This document shows, piece after piece, positions 1 to 10,258 of a stretch of DNA of 64,000 bases. How positions within the stretch are numbered: position 1 is the first letter of the stretch; the number at the start of each line of letters is the position of its first letter. The stretch is from Nocardia alni. Its GTDB lineage: Bacteria; Actinomycetota; Actinomycetes; Mycobacteriales; Mycobacteriaceae. Below the pieces are notes generated by a model. The model saw nothing but the letters and a program-made list of their open reading frames with translations. It did not search any database and was not told the DNA's origin. The translations under genes were made by a program, and so were the position numbers. Where the stretch lies: NCBI RefSeq assembly GCF_019038435.1, contig NZ_JAGPOX010000026.1, forward strand, positions 1 through 64,000, written 5' to 3'.

Positions 1-1
1 C

Positions 2-1633
2 GACGGCGACACCGAGCCGACCATCCCTGCGGACATTTCCCCCGCGCCCCCGACCATCCGCCCCGATCCCGTGGACACGCCGAAACCCGTTGGCGCGCCG
101 CCGCGTTCCTGGACCCCGACCATGCGGTGCCGGCGGGGGCGAGGGTGGCGGATCGCGGGACGCTCGCTGACGACGCTGGTCGCGGTCGTCGCGCTGGTGA
201 TGACCGGGGTGGGCTGGAACTATCTGCGGGCCACCGACAAGGGCTTCACCAAGGTGCAGGCGCTGGATACCGGATCGCACGACATCGTTGATCCGGTCGA
301 TCAGCTGGGTGACGAGAACTTTCTGATCGCCGGAACCGATTCGCGCGCGGGAGCCAACGGCGAGGTCGGGGCGGGCACGACGGCCGACGCCGAGGGCGCC
401 CGCTCGGACACCGTCATGCTGGTGAACATTCCCGCGAGTCGTCAGCGCATCGTCGTGGTGTCGTTCCCGCGCGATCTGGATGTCACCCGGCCCTCCTGCG
501 CGGCCTGGGACAACGAGAAGGCCGAGTACACCGACGTGAAATGGGCCTCGGCGGCGGGCAGCAAGCTCAATGCCACCTATGCGCTCGGCGGTCCGAAATG
601 CCTGACCAGGGTGATACAGAAACTGTCCGGATTGAAGATCAACCATTTCATCGGGCTCGACTTCACCGGATTCGAGTCGATGGTCGACACCGTCGGCGGG
701 GTCGAGGTGTGCACCGCCAAACCGATCGTGGACGGCCAGCTCGGCACCATCCTGTCCGATACCGGCCACCAGACCATCAGTGGCGCGACCGCGTTGAACT
801 ATGTGCGCGCCCGGCACGTCATCGGCGAGGAACGCAGCGACTACGACCGCATCCACCGCCAGCAGCTGTTCCTGTCCTCCCTGCTGCGCAGTGCGCTGTC
901 CAATCGCGTGCTGTTCGATCCGGGCAAGTTCACCGGATTCGTGAACGCCTTCACCGGCCACGCCTTCATGGACAACACCGATACCCGGGACCTGCTGATG
1001 CTGGGCCGGTCGCTGCAGAAGATGCCCGCCGGGGAAATCACCTTCCTGACCGTGCCGACGGCCGGGACCACGTCCTACGGCAACGAGATTCCCCGCGAGA
1101 CCGACATCAAGGCGATCTTCCGGGCCATCATCGACGACCAGCCGCTACCCGGGGAACAGCGTCCGCCCGGACCACCCCCAACATCGCCGGCCGAGCCGCC
1201 GCATCAGCTGACGGCCACCGACCCGGCCACGGTGTCCGTGCAGGTCACCAATGCCTCGACCACCACGGGCCTGGCCGGCGCCACCGCCGCCAAGCTGGCG
1301 AAGCCCGGATTCCAGATCTACAGCGTCGACACCTACACATACGGCACGCTGTCGACCACCGTGGTGCGGTACTCGTCCGGACATCAACGCGACGCCGCGA
1401 CGGTCGCCGCCGCACTGCCGGGCGCGAAACTGCAGGTTGCCTCGGGTCTGGGCAGTGTCGTGCAGGTGGCGCTCGGCACCGATTTCTCCGGTGTGGTGAC
1501 CGCGCCGCCGTCGTTCGGCACCGCGCTGCCCGATATCGCGTCTATGCCCGCGATGCAGGGGGATCACGACGATCCGGTCACACTTCCCGCCGATCTCGAG
1601 CACGTCAACGCCGCCGACGACAGCTGCGAATGA
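2..1633 (+). CDS. LCP family cell-wall ligase with LytR C-terminal domain (5' partial)
   Basis: LytR-CpsA-Psr (LCP) phosphotransferase; the family attaches arabinogalactan or similar glycopolymers to peptidoglycan at the outer membrane face. The frame is open to the window edge, so the true start lies upstream; a GTG at 71 is the first internal start. From that GTG, one membrane helix lies at about residues 33-50, followed by the LCP domain with the FPRDLDV motif, the SDYDRIHRQQ arginine motif and the NYVRAR segment. Three Cys residues lie in the extracytoplasmic domain. A Pro-rich linker leads to a LytR_C-like domain at about residues 385-470. It sits next to phoU, as Rv0822c does in M. tuberculosis (from memory). 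Family is sure; the polymer it transfers is not readable here. Confidence 0.93.
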   Translation, partial: DGDTEPTIPADISPAPPTIRPDPVDTPKPVGAPPRSWTPTMRCRRGRGWRIAGRSLTTLVAVVALVMTGVGWNYLRATDKGFTKVQALDTGSHDIVDPVDQLGDENFLIAGTDSRAGANGEVGAGTTADAEGARSDTVMLVNIPASRQRIVVVSFPRDLDVTRPSCAAWDNEKAEYTDVKWASAAGSKLNATYALGGPKCLTRVIQKLSGLKINHFIGLDFTGFESMVDTVGGVEVCTAKPIVDGQLGTILSDTGHQTISGATALNYVRARHVIGEERSDYDRIHRQQLFLSSLLRSALSNRVLFDPGKFTGFVNAFTGHAFMDNTDTRDLLMLGRSLQKMPAGEITFLTVPTAGTTSYGNEIPRETDIKAIFRAIIDDQPLPGEQRPPGPPPTSPAEPPHQLTATDPATVSVQVTNASTTTGLAGATAAKLAKPGFQIYSVDTYTYGTLSTTVVRYSSGHQRDAATVAAALPGAKLQVASGLGSVVQVALGTDFSGVVTAPPSFGTALPDIASMPAMQGDHDDPVTLPADLEHVNAADDSCE

Positions 1634-1754
1634 CGGGCGCTGTGCCCGCCTACACACCGGCTCCGGCTTACCCTTCTCACCTGCGGGGATACGGTTAGCA
1701 ACGGGCAACACCCGCGGTTCACCCACCGTTGGTGACACAGTCAGGGCCGCGAAC

Positions 1755-1760
1755 TAATGT
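1755..1760 (+). promoter_or_regulatory. -10 element (TAATGT) for leaderless phoU
   Basis: TAATGT lies 8 nt before the ATG at 1769 and no Shine-Dalgarno is present. This makes 1769 the likely start; an in-frame ATG at 1757 would lie inside the -10 hexamer. Confidence 0.5.
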
Positions 1761-1768
1761 TTCGTTCC

Positions 1769-2440
1769 ATGCGTGTCATCTACAACGAGCAAATGGCTGA
1801 GCTCGCCCACATTCTGGGTGAAATGGCCGGTATGGCGGGTTCCGCCATGGATCAGGCGACGCAGTCGCTGTTGCAGGCCGATCTGGCCCTCGCCGAACAG
1901 GTGATCACGGAGTCCGACCGCATCGCCGAGATGAACACGAACGCCGAGGAAAAGGCCTTCGCGTTGCTGGCCCTGCAGGCCCCGGTCGCCGGTGATCTGC
2001 GTCAGGTGGTCAGCGCCATTCAGATCGTCGCCGATGTGAACCGGATGGGCGCGCTGGCCCTGCATGTGGCCAAAGTCGCCCGCCGTCGCCACCCCAACCA
2101 CGCGCTGCCCGAGTCGGTCAACGGCTACTTCGCCGAAATGGGCCGGATCGCGGTGAATATGGGCGCGGCAGCCAAGGAGGTGCTGGAGACCCGTGATCCC
2201 GAGCGCGCCGCACAGCTGAACCAGGACGACGAGGCGATGGACGATCTGCATCGCCACCTGTTCACGCTGCTGATGGACCGCGAGTGGAAGTTCGGTGTCG
2301 CCGCCGCGGTCGATGTCACGCTGCTGGGCCGCTACTACGAGCGCTTCGCCGATCACGCCGTCGAGATCGGCCGCCGTGTGGTGTTCCTGGTGACCGGCAC
2401 GCTGCCCCCGGATCCGGACGCCGAGTCCGAAACGATCTGA
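1769..2440 (+). CDS. phoU: PhoU phosphate-signalling protein
   Basis: PhoU links the Pst transporter to the phosphate-sensing kinase and represses the Pho regulon when phosphate is plentiful. The 223-residue protein has the family's usual length and its two three-helix repeats, with acidic metal-binding stretches ([17 protein letters not shown]) and the C-terminal [16 protein letters not shown] signature. The start at MRVIYNEQ matches the mycobacterial PhoY proteins and is supported by the -10 placement. It converges on pstB rather than sitting in the pst operon, as phoY2 does beside phoT in mycobacteria. Confidence 0.95.
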   Translation: MRVIYNEQMAELAHILGEMAGMAGSAMDQATQSLLQADLALAEQVITESDRIAEMNTNAEEKAFALLALQAPVAGDLRQVVSAIQIVADVNRMGALALHVAKVARRRHPNHALPESVNGYFAEMGRIAVNMGAAAKEVLETRDPERAAQLNQDDEAMDDLHRHLFTLLMDREWKFGVAAAVDVTLLGRYYERFADHAVEIGRRVVFLVTGTLPPDPDAESETI

Positions 2441-2473
2441 GCGGCCGGTCATTTCGGCGCGCACCCGAGACAC

Positions 2474-2513
2474 CCCTCGTCATTCCCGCATGCTGCGACG
2501 GGAATGACGAGGG
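2474..2513. terminator. Bidirectional hairpin between phoU and pstB
   Basis: A perfect 15-bp stem (2474-2488 with 2499-2513) and 10-nt loop separate two converging genes. The stem core CGTCATTCCCG recurs in other intergenic hairpins of this window, so it may be a REP-like element serving as terminator. Confidence 0.65.
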
Positions 2514-2525
2514 CGGGGCGATCCT

Positions 2526-3302
<777 letters not shown>

Positions 3303-3321
3303 GGAGTGATTCCGTCCGCTT

Positions 3322-4224
3322 CTATCGTTTCCGCGTGAGCAGCTTGTTGATGACCGCCGCCCCGAGGTACAGCAACGCGATGATCAGGATCAGGGTCATT
3401 GCCGCACCCCAGATCCGGGCGCGACCGGCCGGCTCGGGGTTGGACAGCTCCTGGTAGATCATCAGCGGCAGGGAGGCCATATTGCCGGAGAAGATGTTGA
3501 AGTTGATCGCCCGTGAATATCCGACCAGCACCAGAACCGGTGCGGTCTCGCCCATCACGCGGGCGACGGCCAGCAGCATGCCGCTGATCATGCCGGGCGC
3601 GGCGGTCGGCACGACGATGCGCACGATCGTCTTCCACTTGGGCACGCCGAGCGCATAGGAGGCCTCGCGCAGTTCGTCGGGAACGAGCTTGAGCATCTCC
3701 TCGGAACTGCGCACCACTACCGGCAGCATCAGCAGCACCAGGGCGAACGACACGGCCAGCGCGCTCTGCTCGAACTTGAACGTCGCGATCCACAGCGCGA
3801 AAACGAACAGCGCGGCCACGATCGAGGGCACACCGGCGAGGATGTCGACCATGAAGGTGGTGACCCGAGCCAGCCGCCCACGACCGTATTCGACCAGATA
3901 GATCGCGGCCATGATGCCCAGCGGAATCGAGATGATCGCCGCGACGCCCGACTGGACGATCGTGCCGTAGATCGCGTGATACGCGCCGCCGCCGTACTGT
4001 TCGGGCAGGACGCCGTTCTGGGACTTGGTCCACCAGCCGTTGCGGGTGGCCGCGTGCAGGCCGCGCTGCACCACGGTGATCAGCACCCAGCCCAGGGGCA
4101 CCAGGGCGATGGCGAAACTGAGCCACATGACCACGGTCGCGACGTTGTTGCGAATCCGCCGGGCCATGCTGATGTGACGGAAGGGGGGAGCCTTGAGCGG
4201 ACGATCCAGCGTGGAGGTGGTCAT
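3322..4224 (-). CDS. pstA: Phosphate ABC transporter permease PstA
   Basis: Inner-membrane permease that pairs with PstC to form the phosphate channel. The 300-residue protein has six predicted helices and the EAA-type loop near [22 protein letters not shown], which contacts PstB. Its ATG overlaps the pstC stop codon by one base (TGATG at 4224), indicating translational coupling. Confidence 0.96.
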   Translation of the reverse strand: MTTSTLDRPLKAPPFRHISMARRIRNNVATVVMWLSFAIALVPLGWVLITVVQRGLHAATRNGWWTKSQNGVLPEQYGGGAYHAIYGTIVQSGVAAIISIPLGIMAAIYLVEYGRGRLARVTTFMVDILAGVPSIVAALFVFALWIATFKFEQSALAVSFALVLLMLPVVVRSSEEMLKLVPDELREASYALGVPKWKTIVRIVVPTAAPGMISGMLLAVARVMGETAPVLVLVGYSRAINFNIFSGNMASLPLMIYQELSNPEPAGRARIWGAAMTLILIIALLYLGAAVINKLLTRKR

Positions 4225-5285
4225 CAGCCGTTCACCTTCCCGCCCGCGGCGAACCGGGCCAGCGCGTTGACCACGAAGGTCAGGACGAACAGCACGAAGC
4301 CCGCGGCGATGTAGGCGCCGGTGGGCAGCGCCTGGCTGAATTCCGAGGCCGCCGAGGCGATCTTGGAGGCGAACGTGTAGCCGCCGTCGAACAGCGACCA
4401 GTGCCCGGCGGTCGACGCGGTGCGCAACACCATCAGCACCGCGATGGTCTCACCGAGGGCGCGGCCCAGGCCGAGCATGGATCCGGCGATCACGCCGCTG
4501 CGCCCGTAGGGCAGCACCGTCATCCGGACGACCTCCCACTTGGTGGCGCCGAGGGCCTGCGCGGCCTCGACATGCGAGCGCGGGGTGAGGTTGAACACCT
4601 CACGGCTGACCGAGGTGATGATCGGCAGGATCATCGCGGCCAGCACGATACCGGCGGTGAAGATGGTGCCACCGCCCTGGATCGACACGTTGCCCTGTTT
4701 GAACAGGAAGAACCAACCGAGGTTGTCGTTGAAGAACTGCTCGATCGGCGAGAGGTAGTGCGCGAGCACCAGATAGCCCCAGAGACCGAACACGATCGAA
4801 GGCACCGCCGCCAGGAGATCCACCAGGACCGAGAACGGGCGCGCGAGCACCTTCGGCGCGTACTGGGTCAGGAACAACGCGATCCCGACCCCGATGGGCA
4901 CCGCGATCACCAACGCGAACAGCGCGCTCATCACCGTGGTCATGAACAGATCACGGATGCCGAAACGCAGATGATTAGCGTCATCGGTGTTGAATTGAGT
5001 GCTGGTGAAGAAGTTGGCCTCGTTCGCCCGTATCGATGGCACCGCGCGGACCAGCAGGAACACCGCGATCAGCGCGATGGCCGCGACGATGGTCAGACCG
5101 GCGGCGGTGGCCATCGAGCGGAAGGCCACCTCGGCACGCGGGTTGTGGCCGCGGGCCCCGATGGGCTCACCGTTATCGGGCGGTGCGGTGTCGGTTTCAC
5201 TGGACATGAGGCCGGAATCTCCGTCTGGCCCACCACCGGCCGGGTTCGACCGGCCGGTGGCGGCGACTTCGTCGTGCAGGGTCAT
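4224..5285 (-). CDS. pstC: Phosphate ABC transporter permease PstC
   Basis: Partner permease of PstA. The 353-residue protein has a hydrophilic N-terminal extension of about 50 residues rich in Gly, Asp and Glu before the first helix ([20 protein letters not shown]). Six helices follow, with the EAA loop [20 protein letters not shown]. The start is 10 nt after the pstS stop, so the genes are cotranscribed. Confidence 0.96.
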   Translation of the reverse strand: MTLHDEVAATGRSNPAGGGPDGDSGLMSSETDTAPPDNGEPIGARGHNPRAEVAFRSMATAAGLTIVAAIALIAVFLLVRAVPSIRANEANFFTSTQFNTDDANHLRFGIRDLFMTTVMSALFALVIAVPIGVGIALFLTQYAPKVLARPFSVLVDLLAAVPSIVFGLWGYLVLAHYLSPIEQFFNDNLGWFFLFKQGNVSIQGGGTIFTAGIVLAAMILPIITSVSREVFNLTPRSHVEAAQALGATKWEVVRMTVLPYGRSGVIAGSMLGLGRALGETIAVLMVLRTASTAGHWSLFDGGYTFASKIASAASEFSQALPTGAYIAAGFVLFVLTFVVNALARFAAGGKVNG

Positions 5286-5295
5286 GGGGCGGCTA

Positions 5296-6417
5296 TCAGG
5301 AAATCGCGTTGATCGCCGCGGTCAGCTTGGACTTGAACGAGTCGGGGATCGGGATGTAGCCGACGCCGTCCAGACCATCCTGCCCGTTGGTGACCGCGGA
5401 GGTCAGGAATGCCTTGACCGCGGTGGCGGTGTCGGCGTCCTTGTACTTGGAGCAGACGATCTCGTAGGTGCCCAGCACGATCGGGTACGCGCCCGGATCG
5501 GTCGGGTTGTAGAACGAGGAGGTGTCCAGCACCAGGTCGTTGCCCTGGCCCTTGACCTTCACGCCCGCCACGGTCTTCTGCGCCGACGCGGTGGTCAGCT
5601 GGACCGGGGTGCTGCCCGAGGCATCGGTGGCGACAGCCGCGGTCTTCAGGTGCTGTGCCTCGGCGAAGGACCACTCGTTGTAGGTGACCGAGCCGGGGGT
5701 GCCGTTGACGGCGGCGGAGGTGCCGTCGTTGCCCTTGGCGCCCTCGCCGACGCCGCCGTTGAAGGTCTTGCCCGCGCCCTTGGTCCAGGCGCCCTTGCTG
5801 GCGGCGGCCAAGTACTGCTGGAAGTTGTCGGTGGTGCCCGACTGGTCGCTACGGAAGACCACGTGGATCGCGAGATCCGGGAGCTTGGCCGAGGAGTTCA
5901 GCGCGGCCAGCGCCGGGTCGTTCCACTTGGTGATCTGGCCGGAGAAGACCTTGGCGGCGGTGGGGCCGTCCAGGGTCAGGCTGTCCACGCCGGGGACGTT
6001 GAAGGTGATCGCGATCGGACCGAACACCGTCGGCAGGTTCCACGCCGGGGAGCCGCACGCGGCCTGGGCCTTGTCGTACTCGCCCTTGGACTGGCTCAGC
6101 GGGGAGTCCGAACCGGCGAAATCGGTCTGGCCGCCGGTGAAGTCGTTGACGCCCGCGCCCGAACCACTACCTGTGTAGTCCAGGTTGTAGCCGGGGCAGT
6201 TGGTCTGGTAGGCGGCCACGAACCTGGTCATCGCGTTCAACTGCGCGGTCGAGCCGCTGGACTTGAGCGACTTCTTGCCGCCGCAGTTGACGCTGACCTT
6301 GGCGACCGACGTGGCGCCGGTGCTGGCCGTGTTGTTGTCACTGCCACACGCCGTCAGGGTCAGGGCGCCGGCCGCGGCCAGCACACCAACGAGAGCGCTG
6401 CTGCGCTTGAGATTCAC
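5296..6417 (-). CDS. pstS: Phosphate-binding lipoprotein PstS
   Basis: Extracytoplasmic phosphate receptor that delivers phosphate to PstCA. A signal peptide ends in lipobox LTAC, placing the lipidated Cys at residue 24. The mature protein has the PstS motifs SGSTAQ near the N-terminus and [12 protein letters not shown] near the middle, which contribute phosphate-binding Ser, Thr and Arg residues. First gene of pstSCAB; a PHO-box-like repeat lies 153-169 nt upstream. Confidence 0.96.
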   Translation of the reverse strand: MNLKRSSALVGVLAAAGALTLTACGSDNNTASTGATSVAKVSVNCGGKKSLKSSGSTAQLNAMTRFVAAYQTNCPGYNLDYTGSGSGAGVNDFTGGQTDFAGSDSPLSQSKGEYDKAQAACGSPAWNLPTVFGPIAITFNVPGVDSLTLDGPTAAKVFSGQITKWNDPALAALNSSAKLPDLAIHVVFRSDQSGTTDNFQQYLAAASKGAWTKGAGKTFNGGVGEGAKGNDGTSAAVNGTPGSVTYNEWSFAEAQHLKTAAVATDASGSTPVQLTTASAQKTVAGVKVKGQGNDLVLDTSSFYNPTDPGAYPIVLGTYEIVCSKYKDADTATAVKAFLTSAVTNGQDGLDGVGYIPIPDSFKSKLTAAINAIS

Positions 6418-6531
6418 CTATACCTCCGGTAAAAGCTCGATACACGTCCAATCCCTCAACGATCGAACGGGTTTCCGTGGTGGCTGATTTGGCGAACCTG
6501 CGCACCAGGCAACGTCATGCCGCCCTCAAGT

Positions 6532-6586
6532 AACCTAGATTCAGCCGGTTGACAGCTGGACCTGGGTAAGTGAACGCAGAGTGAAC
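6532..6586 (-). promoter_or_regulatory. PHO-box-like 11-nt direct repeat and possible -10 upstream of pstS
   Basis: On the minus strand GTTCAC occurs twice at exact 11-nt spacing (6586-6581 and 6575-6570): GTTCACTCTGC then GTTCACTTACC. Direct repeats with this period and core are the Streptomyces PhoP box; RegX3 sites in mycobacteria are related. A possible -10 (TAGGTT, 6537-6532) is placed so that the box lies just upstream of -35. The rest of the 345-nt gap 6418-6762 shows no gene. Confidence 0.6.
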
Positions 6587-6762
6587 AACCCGGCGCGAAT
6601 TGCACGTTTCCGGTGTGACATTTGCCGCAGAGTTACCAGATCGATGGAATATCGGCCCGGCGGTCAGCCGGAGGCCGATAGCTGCGCAACTGCCCTCGAA
6701 CGCACACGCTGTCGGGATCCGGCTAGAGAATCCCCAACCCCGCGTGGCGTAAACCCACTATC

Positions 6763-7677
6763 TCAGGGGGCGGAGTAGGCGGCGTCGACGTGCGCGGTGC
6801 CGAATCCCAGCCGGGTGTAGGTGTGCACCGCGGCGGTGTTGTCCGCCTCGGTATACAGCAGCACCTCACCCAGACCACGATCGCGCAGGTAATGCAGGCC
6901 CGCGAGGGTCAGCAGGCGGCCGAGCCCACGCCCCTGGGCGGCAGGATCGATGGCGACCACGTACACCTCGCCAACCGGCGGTTCCTCATTGTCGTGCACC
7001 TTGGTCCAGTGGAATCCGAGAATACGCTCGGGGGCCGCCGAATCGACCGCGATGAACAGACCCTTCGGATCGAACCACGCCGATTCGCGGCGCGCCGCGA
7101 TATCGCCGTCCTCCCAGCCGCCCTGTTCGGGATGCCAGTCGAAGGCGGCGTTGTTCACCCGCAGCACCTCCGCGTCGTCGGCGGGCCCGGCATAGGTGCG
7201 CAGCGAGATGCCCTCGGGTACTGCCAACTCCGGTAACTCCGGCGTTGCCAATGGGCGGCGCATCTGCCAGAGCTCACGGGCCACGGCCAATCCCAGCCGC
7301 CCGGCCACCGCGCGGGCCGGCGGCAGATTGCCGTGCGCCCACACCCGGGCGGCCGAACCGCCCTCGGACAGCGCGGCGGCCACCAGCGCCGCGCCGATGC
7401 CGCGACCGCGGTGCCGCGGATCCACCGCGACCTCCGCCATCGCCGGATGTTCGTCGCGCGCGGCGACGAGATTCGCATAGCCCGCCACCGTGCCCTCGCG
7501 CATCGCCAGCCTGTGCCCTGCGGCGTCGGCGGTGCTCAGCGACAGCACGGCCTGCTCGGAAACCGGCGCGACACCGTCGGTTGCGGTCGCGCGAGCAAGC
7601 AACTCGCGCACTTCATCGGCGGCATCGGGGGACAGTTCACGGGCCCAACCGGACAGGTCCGCGGCCTCCAGAGTCAC
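6763..7677 (-). CDS. mshD: Mycothiol synthase MshD
   Basis: Catalyses the last mycothiol step, acetyl-CoA-dependent acetylation of Cys-GlcN-Ins, in the cytosol. The 304-residue protein contains two tandem GNAT domains: the first has the acetyl-CoA loop VDPRHRGRGIGAALV, the second AIDPAAQGRGLGRLLTL. The GTG at 7677 (MTLEAADL) is chosen because GAGGTGGAG precedes it and the length fits the family; the frame stays open upstream but the translation there (Arg/Ser/Thr-rich) is not protein-like. It lies between glnR and pstB, as in mycobacteria. Confidence 0.94.
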   Translation of the reverse strand: MTLEAADLSGWARELSPDAADEVRELLARATATDGVAPVSEQAVLSLSTADAAGHRLAMREGTVAGYANLVAARDEHPAMAEVAVDPRHRGRGIGAALVAAALSEGGSAARVWAHGNLPPARAVAGRLGLAVARELWQMRRPLATPELPELAVPEGISLRTYAGPADDAEVLRVNNAAFDWHPEQGGWEDGDIAARRESAWFDPKGLFIAVDSAAPERILGFHWTKVHDNEEPPVGEVYVVAIDPAAQGRGLGRLLTLAGLHYLRDRGLGEVLLYTEADNTAAVHTYTRLGFGTAHVDAAYSAP

Positions 7678-7738
7678 GACTCCACCTCGCCGGCACTCGG
7701 CTCCGTCGTACCGGAGACGGACTGTATCGGCACTCCGC

Positions 7739-8518
7739 TCACGACAGCGAACCGTTGACCGGTGCCAGGTGCGAATCCTCGGCGCCGCCGCCCGCGCCGT
7801 CCTCGTCCGGGACGGGTGGGGCCGGTTCGTTCTTGTTCGACCCGCTGGACCGGGCCGGGCGCACCGCCTTGTAGCCGACGTTGCGGACCGTGCCGATGAG
7901 CGATTCGTACTCGCTGCCCAGCTTGGCCCGCAGCCGCCGCACGTGCACGTCGACCGTACGGGTGCCGCCGAAGAAGTCGTAGCCCCACACCTCCTGCAGC
8001 AACTGCGCCCGGGTGAACACCCGTCCCGCGTGCTGCGCGAGGTATTTGAGCAGCTCGAACTCCTTGTAGGTGAGATCGAGCGGACGCCCGCGCAGGCGAG
8101 CGGTATAAGTGCCCTCATCGATCACCAACTCACCCAGGGTGATCTTGCCGGTGTTCTCCGGGCTGGCCGCACCGCCGTTGCGGGCCACGAGCAGGCGCAG
8201 CCGGGCGTCGAGCTCGGCCGGGCCGGTGCCGGGCAGCAGGATGTCGTCCAAACCCCAGTCGGCGTTGACCGCGACCAGGCCGCCCTCTGTGAGCACCGCG
8301 ACCACCGGCACCGAGGACCCGGTGCTGCCGAGCAGCCGGCACAGTCCGCGAGCGGCGGCCAGATCGGTGCGCGCGTCCACCAGCGCCACATCGGCCGAAC
8401 CGGCCTCGAGCAGCGATGCCACCTCGGTCGGGGCAGGCCTGACATTGTGGGGTAACAACGCCAGCGAGGGCAGAACCGACTCCGGATTCGAGTCAGACGT
8501 CAGCAGGAGTAGCTCCAC
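7739..8518 (-). CDS. glnR: GlnR, orphan OmpR-type nitrogen regulator
   Basis: DNA-binding regulator that activates or represses nitrogen assimilation genes in actinobacteria. The 259-residue protein has an atypical receiver domain (about 1-120) and an OmpR winged helix ([29 protein letters not shown]), closely matching mycobacterial GlnR from memory; no partner kinase is adjacent. The start is the GTG at 8518, 4 nt after a strong GGAGGAGG. A TAATGT hexamer at 8609-8604 could be its -10. The hydrophilic C-terminal tail is poorly conserved in the family. Confidence 0.93.
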   Translation of the reverse strand: MELLLLTSDSNPESVLPSLALLPHNVRPAPTEVASLLEAGSADVALVDARTDLAAARGLCRLLGSTGSSVPVVAVLTEGGLVAVNADWGLDDILLPGTGPAELDARLRLLVARNGGAASPENTGKITLGELVIDEGTYTARLRGRPLDLTYKEFELLKYLAQHAGRVFTRAQLLQEVWGYDFFGGTRTVDVHVRRLRAKLGSEYESLIGTVRNVGYKAVRPARSSGSNKNEPAPPVPDEDGAGGGAEDSHLAPVNGSLS

Positions 8519-8714
8519 CGGCCCTCCTCCCAATCTGGCATGTCCGCGGCAACCTCGGTGTCCTTCGCGAATCCATGCTCGTTCGCACTGGTATTTCGTG
8601 CCTACATTAGCGCGTCGGACGGGTTGACCACGCATTCCAGACACTCGTCGGCTCGCTGTCGCGCAAATCCCGCCGAGGATCCGACTCCGCGAGCCTCGGC
8701 GACACGACAACAGA

Positions 8715-8720
8715 TATCGT
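8715..8720 (+). promoter_or_regulatory. -10 element (TATCGT) for leaderless lmeA
   Basis: TATCGT ends 7 nt before the lmeA ATG at 8728 and no Shine-Dalgarno is visible. Confidence 0.5.
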
Positions 8721-8727
8721 TTCGTCC

Positions 8728-9534
8728 ATGCGCAAGGTCGTAGTCGGACTGCTACTGCTGGTGGCGTTCGCAGTGGTCGCCGACTTCACCGCGGCCGCCT
8801 ATTCGGAGTACCGGGTGTCGCGGTCGTTGCGGGCCGGTGGCGAACTGTCCGCCGACCCGGACGTGACCATTCACGGCTTTCCCTTCGTGGCACAGGCCTG
8901 GCGAGGTGATTTCCGCAACGTCGATATTCGCGCGCGCGCCAACCGCCCGGACATTCCGGGCGAGATCCTGGTCGAGGCCACACTCAACGGCGTGCATCTG
9001 CCCGCGCACGCGCTGGTCGACGCCGATACGCACGTGGTCCCGGTGGACAAGGTCTTCGGGCGGATGCGGATCGAGCCGGTCGAACTCGGCCGGTTGTTCA
9101 ACATCCCGGACCTGGACATGCGCGGGCCGCCCGCCGATAAATCGGACGGCACCGGCGGTTCGGGCGGTTCGGGCATCACCACCCAGGGCGCGCTCATCCT
9201 GTCCGGGACCATTCCGCTGGGACCGGAGCTGCGCAGTACCGAGCGGGTCAGTGTGCGCGCGGATCTGACGCTGGACGGCGATCAGGTCCGTATCGTCGCG
9301 ACCGATCTGTACCAGGGGGATTCGACCTCGCCGGCCTCGGCCTCGAACACGACGCCGCCGAGCCCCGACCTGGACAAGAACGCGGTGCTGGCCCGGTTCA
9401 CCCGCACCATCGACACCCGGGATCTGCCGTTCGGGGTGCACCCGACCAGCGTCAAGGCGCTGGGCGGCAATATCATCGTGGAGGGGGAGGGCCAGGATAT
9501 GACGATTGATATGGACAGGTTTGCCCAGCCATGA
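8728..9534 (+). CDS. lmeA: LmeA-type phospholipid-binding protein (DUF2993)
   Basis: DUF2993 protein; the mycobacterial homologue LmeA (Rv0817c) binds phosphoinositides and supports lipomannan elongation in the cell envelope. The 268-residue protein starts with one N-terminal hydrophobic segment ([21 protein letters not shown]), a signal or anchor, then a beta-rich domain starting [20 protein letters not shown], the usual first DUF2993 motif. A Gly/Ser-rich stretch lies at about residues 133-148. Divergent from glnR; its stop overlaps the thiX start by 4 nt. Confidence 0.88.
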   Translation: MRKVVVGLLLLVAFAVVADFTAAAYSEYRVSRSLRAGGELSADPDVTIHGFPFVAQAWRGDFRNVDIRARANRPDIPGEILVEATLNGVHLPAHALVDADTHVVPVDKVFGRMRIEPVELGRLFNIPDLDMRGPPADKSDGTGGSGGSGITTQGALILSGTIPLGPELRSTERVSVRADLTLDGDQVRIVATDLYQGDSTSPASASNTTPPSPDLDKNAVLARFTRTIDTRDLPFGVHPTSVKALGGNIIVEGEGQDMTIDMDRFAQP

Positions 9535-9989
9535 TGGAGATCACGATTCTTGCGGCGGTGCTGCTGGTCGGCGCGGTCGTCGGAATATTGCTGCGCCGTC
9601 ATGAGGGACGCGTGCGCGATTCGGCGTCCGGGCGGTCGGCCTCCGCCCAGGATGCGGCGCGGACCGCGCTGCTGTCCCGGATCGGTGTCGGCGCGAACAA
9701 GCCCGCGGTCCTGCACTTCTCGGCCGACTGGTGCGGGCCGTGCGCCGCGGTGCGCCGTGTGGTGACGGGCGTGGTCGCCGATCTGTCCACCGCCGCGGCG
9801 CCGCCGCTGGACATCGAGGTCGATATCGACGCCGATCCCGCGCTCGCCAAGGAGCTGAACGTGCTGTCTTTGCCGACGACGTTCGTCTTCGACGCCCTCG
9901 GCCGGGAGCGATTCCGGATCTCCGGGGTGCCCAAGGTCGGCGATCTGCGCAGCGCCCTTGTGCCGCTGACCCTGGTGGATGCCGCCTGA
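9531..9989 (+). CDS. thiX: Membrane-anchored thioredoxin-like protein
   Basis: Thioredoxin-fold protein, counterpart of Rv0816c (ThiX). One N-terminal helix (about residues 5-21) tethers a thioredoxin domain with the redox motif WCGPC at residues 67-71 and the cis-proline motif LPTTFVFD. The start overlaps the lmeA stop (ATGA), so translation is probably coupled. Likely a thiol-disulfide exchange protein facing outward; which side the domain faces is inferred from the single N-terminal helix. Confidence 0.88.
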   Translation: MMEITILAAVLLVGAVVGILLRRHEGRVRDSASGRSASAQDAARTALLSRIGVGANKPAVLHFSADWCGPCAAVRRVVTGVVADLSTAAAPPLDIEVDIDADPALAKELNVLSLPTTFVFDALGRERFRISGVPKVGDLRSALVPLTLVDAA

Positions 9990-10035
9990 TCCTGCGGTTT
10001 TGCGGACCCGGGTCCAATTTCCGCGCCGAACCGGG

Positions 10036-10041
10036 TAAAGT
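10036..10041 (+). promoter_or_regulatory. -10 element (TAAAGT) for the cysteine leader ORF
   Basis: TAAAGT is followed by 7 nt and then GTG at 10049, so transcription should start at or next to the start codon. No convincing -35 is visible. Confidence 0.6.
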
Positions 10042-10048
10042 GCTTATC

Positions 10049-10135
10049 GTGCAAACCCGCCGCGAGCTTATGCTCACCCGTCGCCGCACAGTCGACCTGT
10101 GCCGCGTCGGCGGTTGTTGCTGCCTGTGCATGTAG
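10049..10135 (+). CDS. Cysteine-rich leader peptide upstream of the sulfur operon
   Basis: A 28-codon ORF with the TRRRTVDLCRVGG motif of actinobacterial leader peptides, ending in CCCLCM with three consecutive Cys codons (tgt tgc tgc) followed shortly by a fourth. In Mycobacterium, leaderless polycysteine ORFs ahead of cysA2-type operons slow ribosomes when cysteine is scarce and so control the downstream genes. The GTG start lies 7 nt after a TAAAGT -10 hexamer. Downstream are a hairpin abutting the stop codon, then DUF4395, sulfurtransferase and sseC genes, exactly the expected targets. Confidence 0.85.
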   Translation: MQTRRELMLTRRRTVDLCRVGGCCCLCM

Positions 10136-10171
10136 CCGGTCGGCCTTTACCCATCCCGCTGCCGACCGGTT
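10134..10171 (+). promoter_or_regulatory. Attenuator-like hairpin at the leader stop codon
   Basis: CCGGTCGGC (10136-10144) pairs perfectly with GCCGACCGG (10161-10169); adding an A-T and a G-T pair extends the stem to 11 bp. It begins inside the leader's stop codon, so a ribosome held at the Cys codons would change its folding. No T-tract follows; control could be of termination or of access to the DUF4395 start at 10259. Confidence 0.6.
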
Positions 10172-10258
10172 GTCCTACCTCGTGAGTGATCTCGTCGATC
10201 CCCCCGTGATCCGGCGTTCTCCGACAGATAAGACGTATGCAGCACAGGAGTTCCCCCA

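Noticed and set aside
4999..6432. 477-codon plus-strand open frame opposite pstC and pstS
   Set aside because: Shadow of two well-supported minus-strand genes; composition is Gly/Arg/Val-rich and no family is visible.
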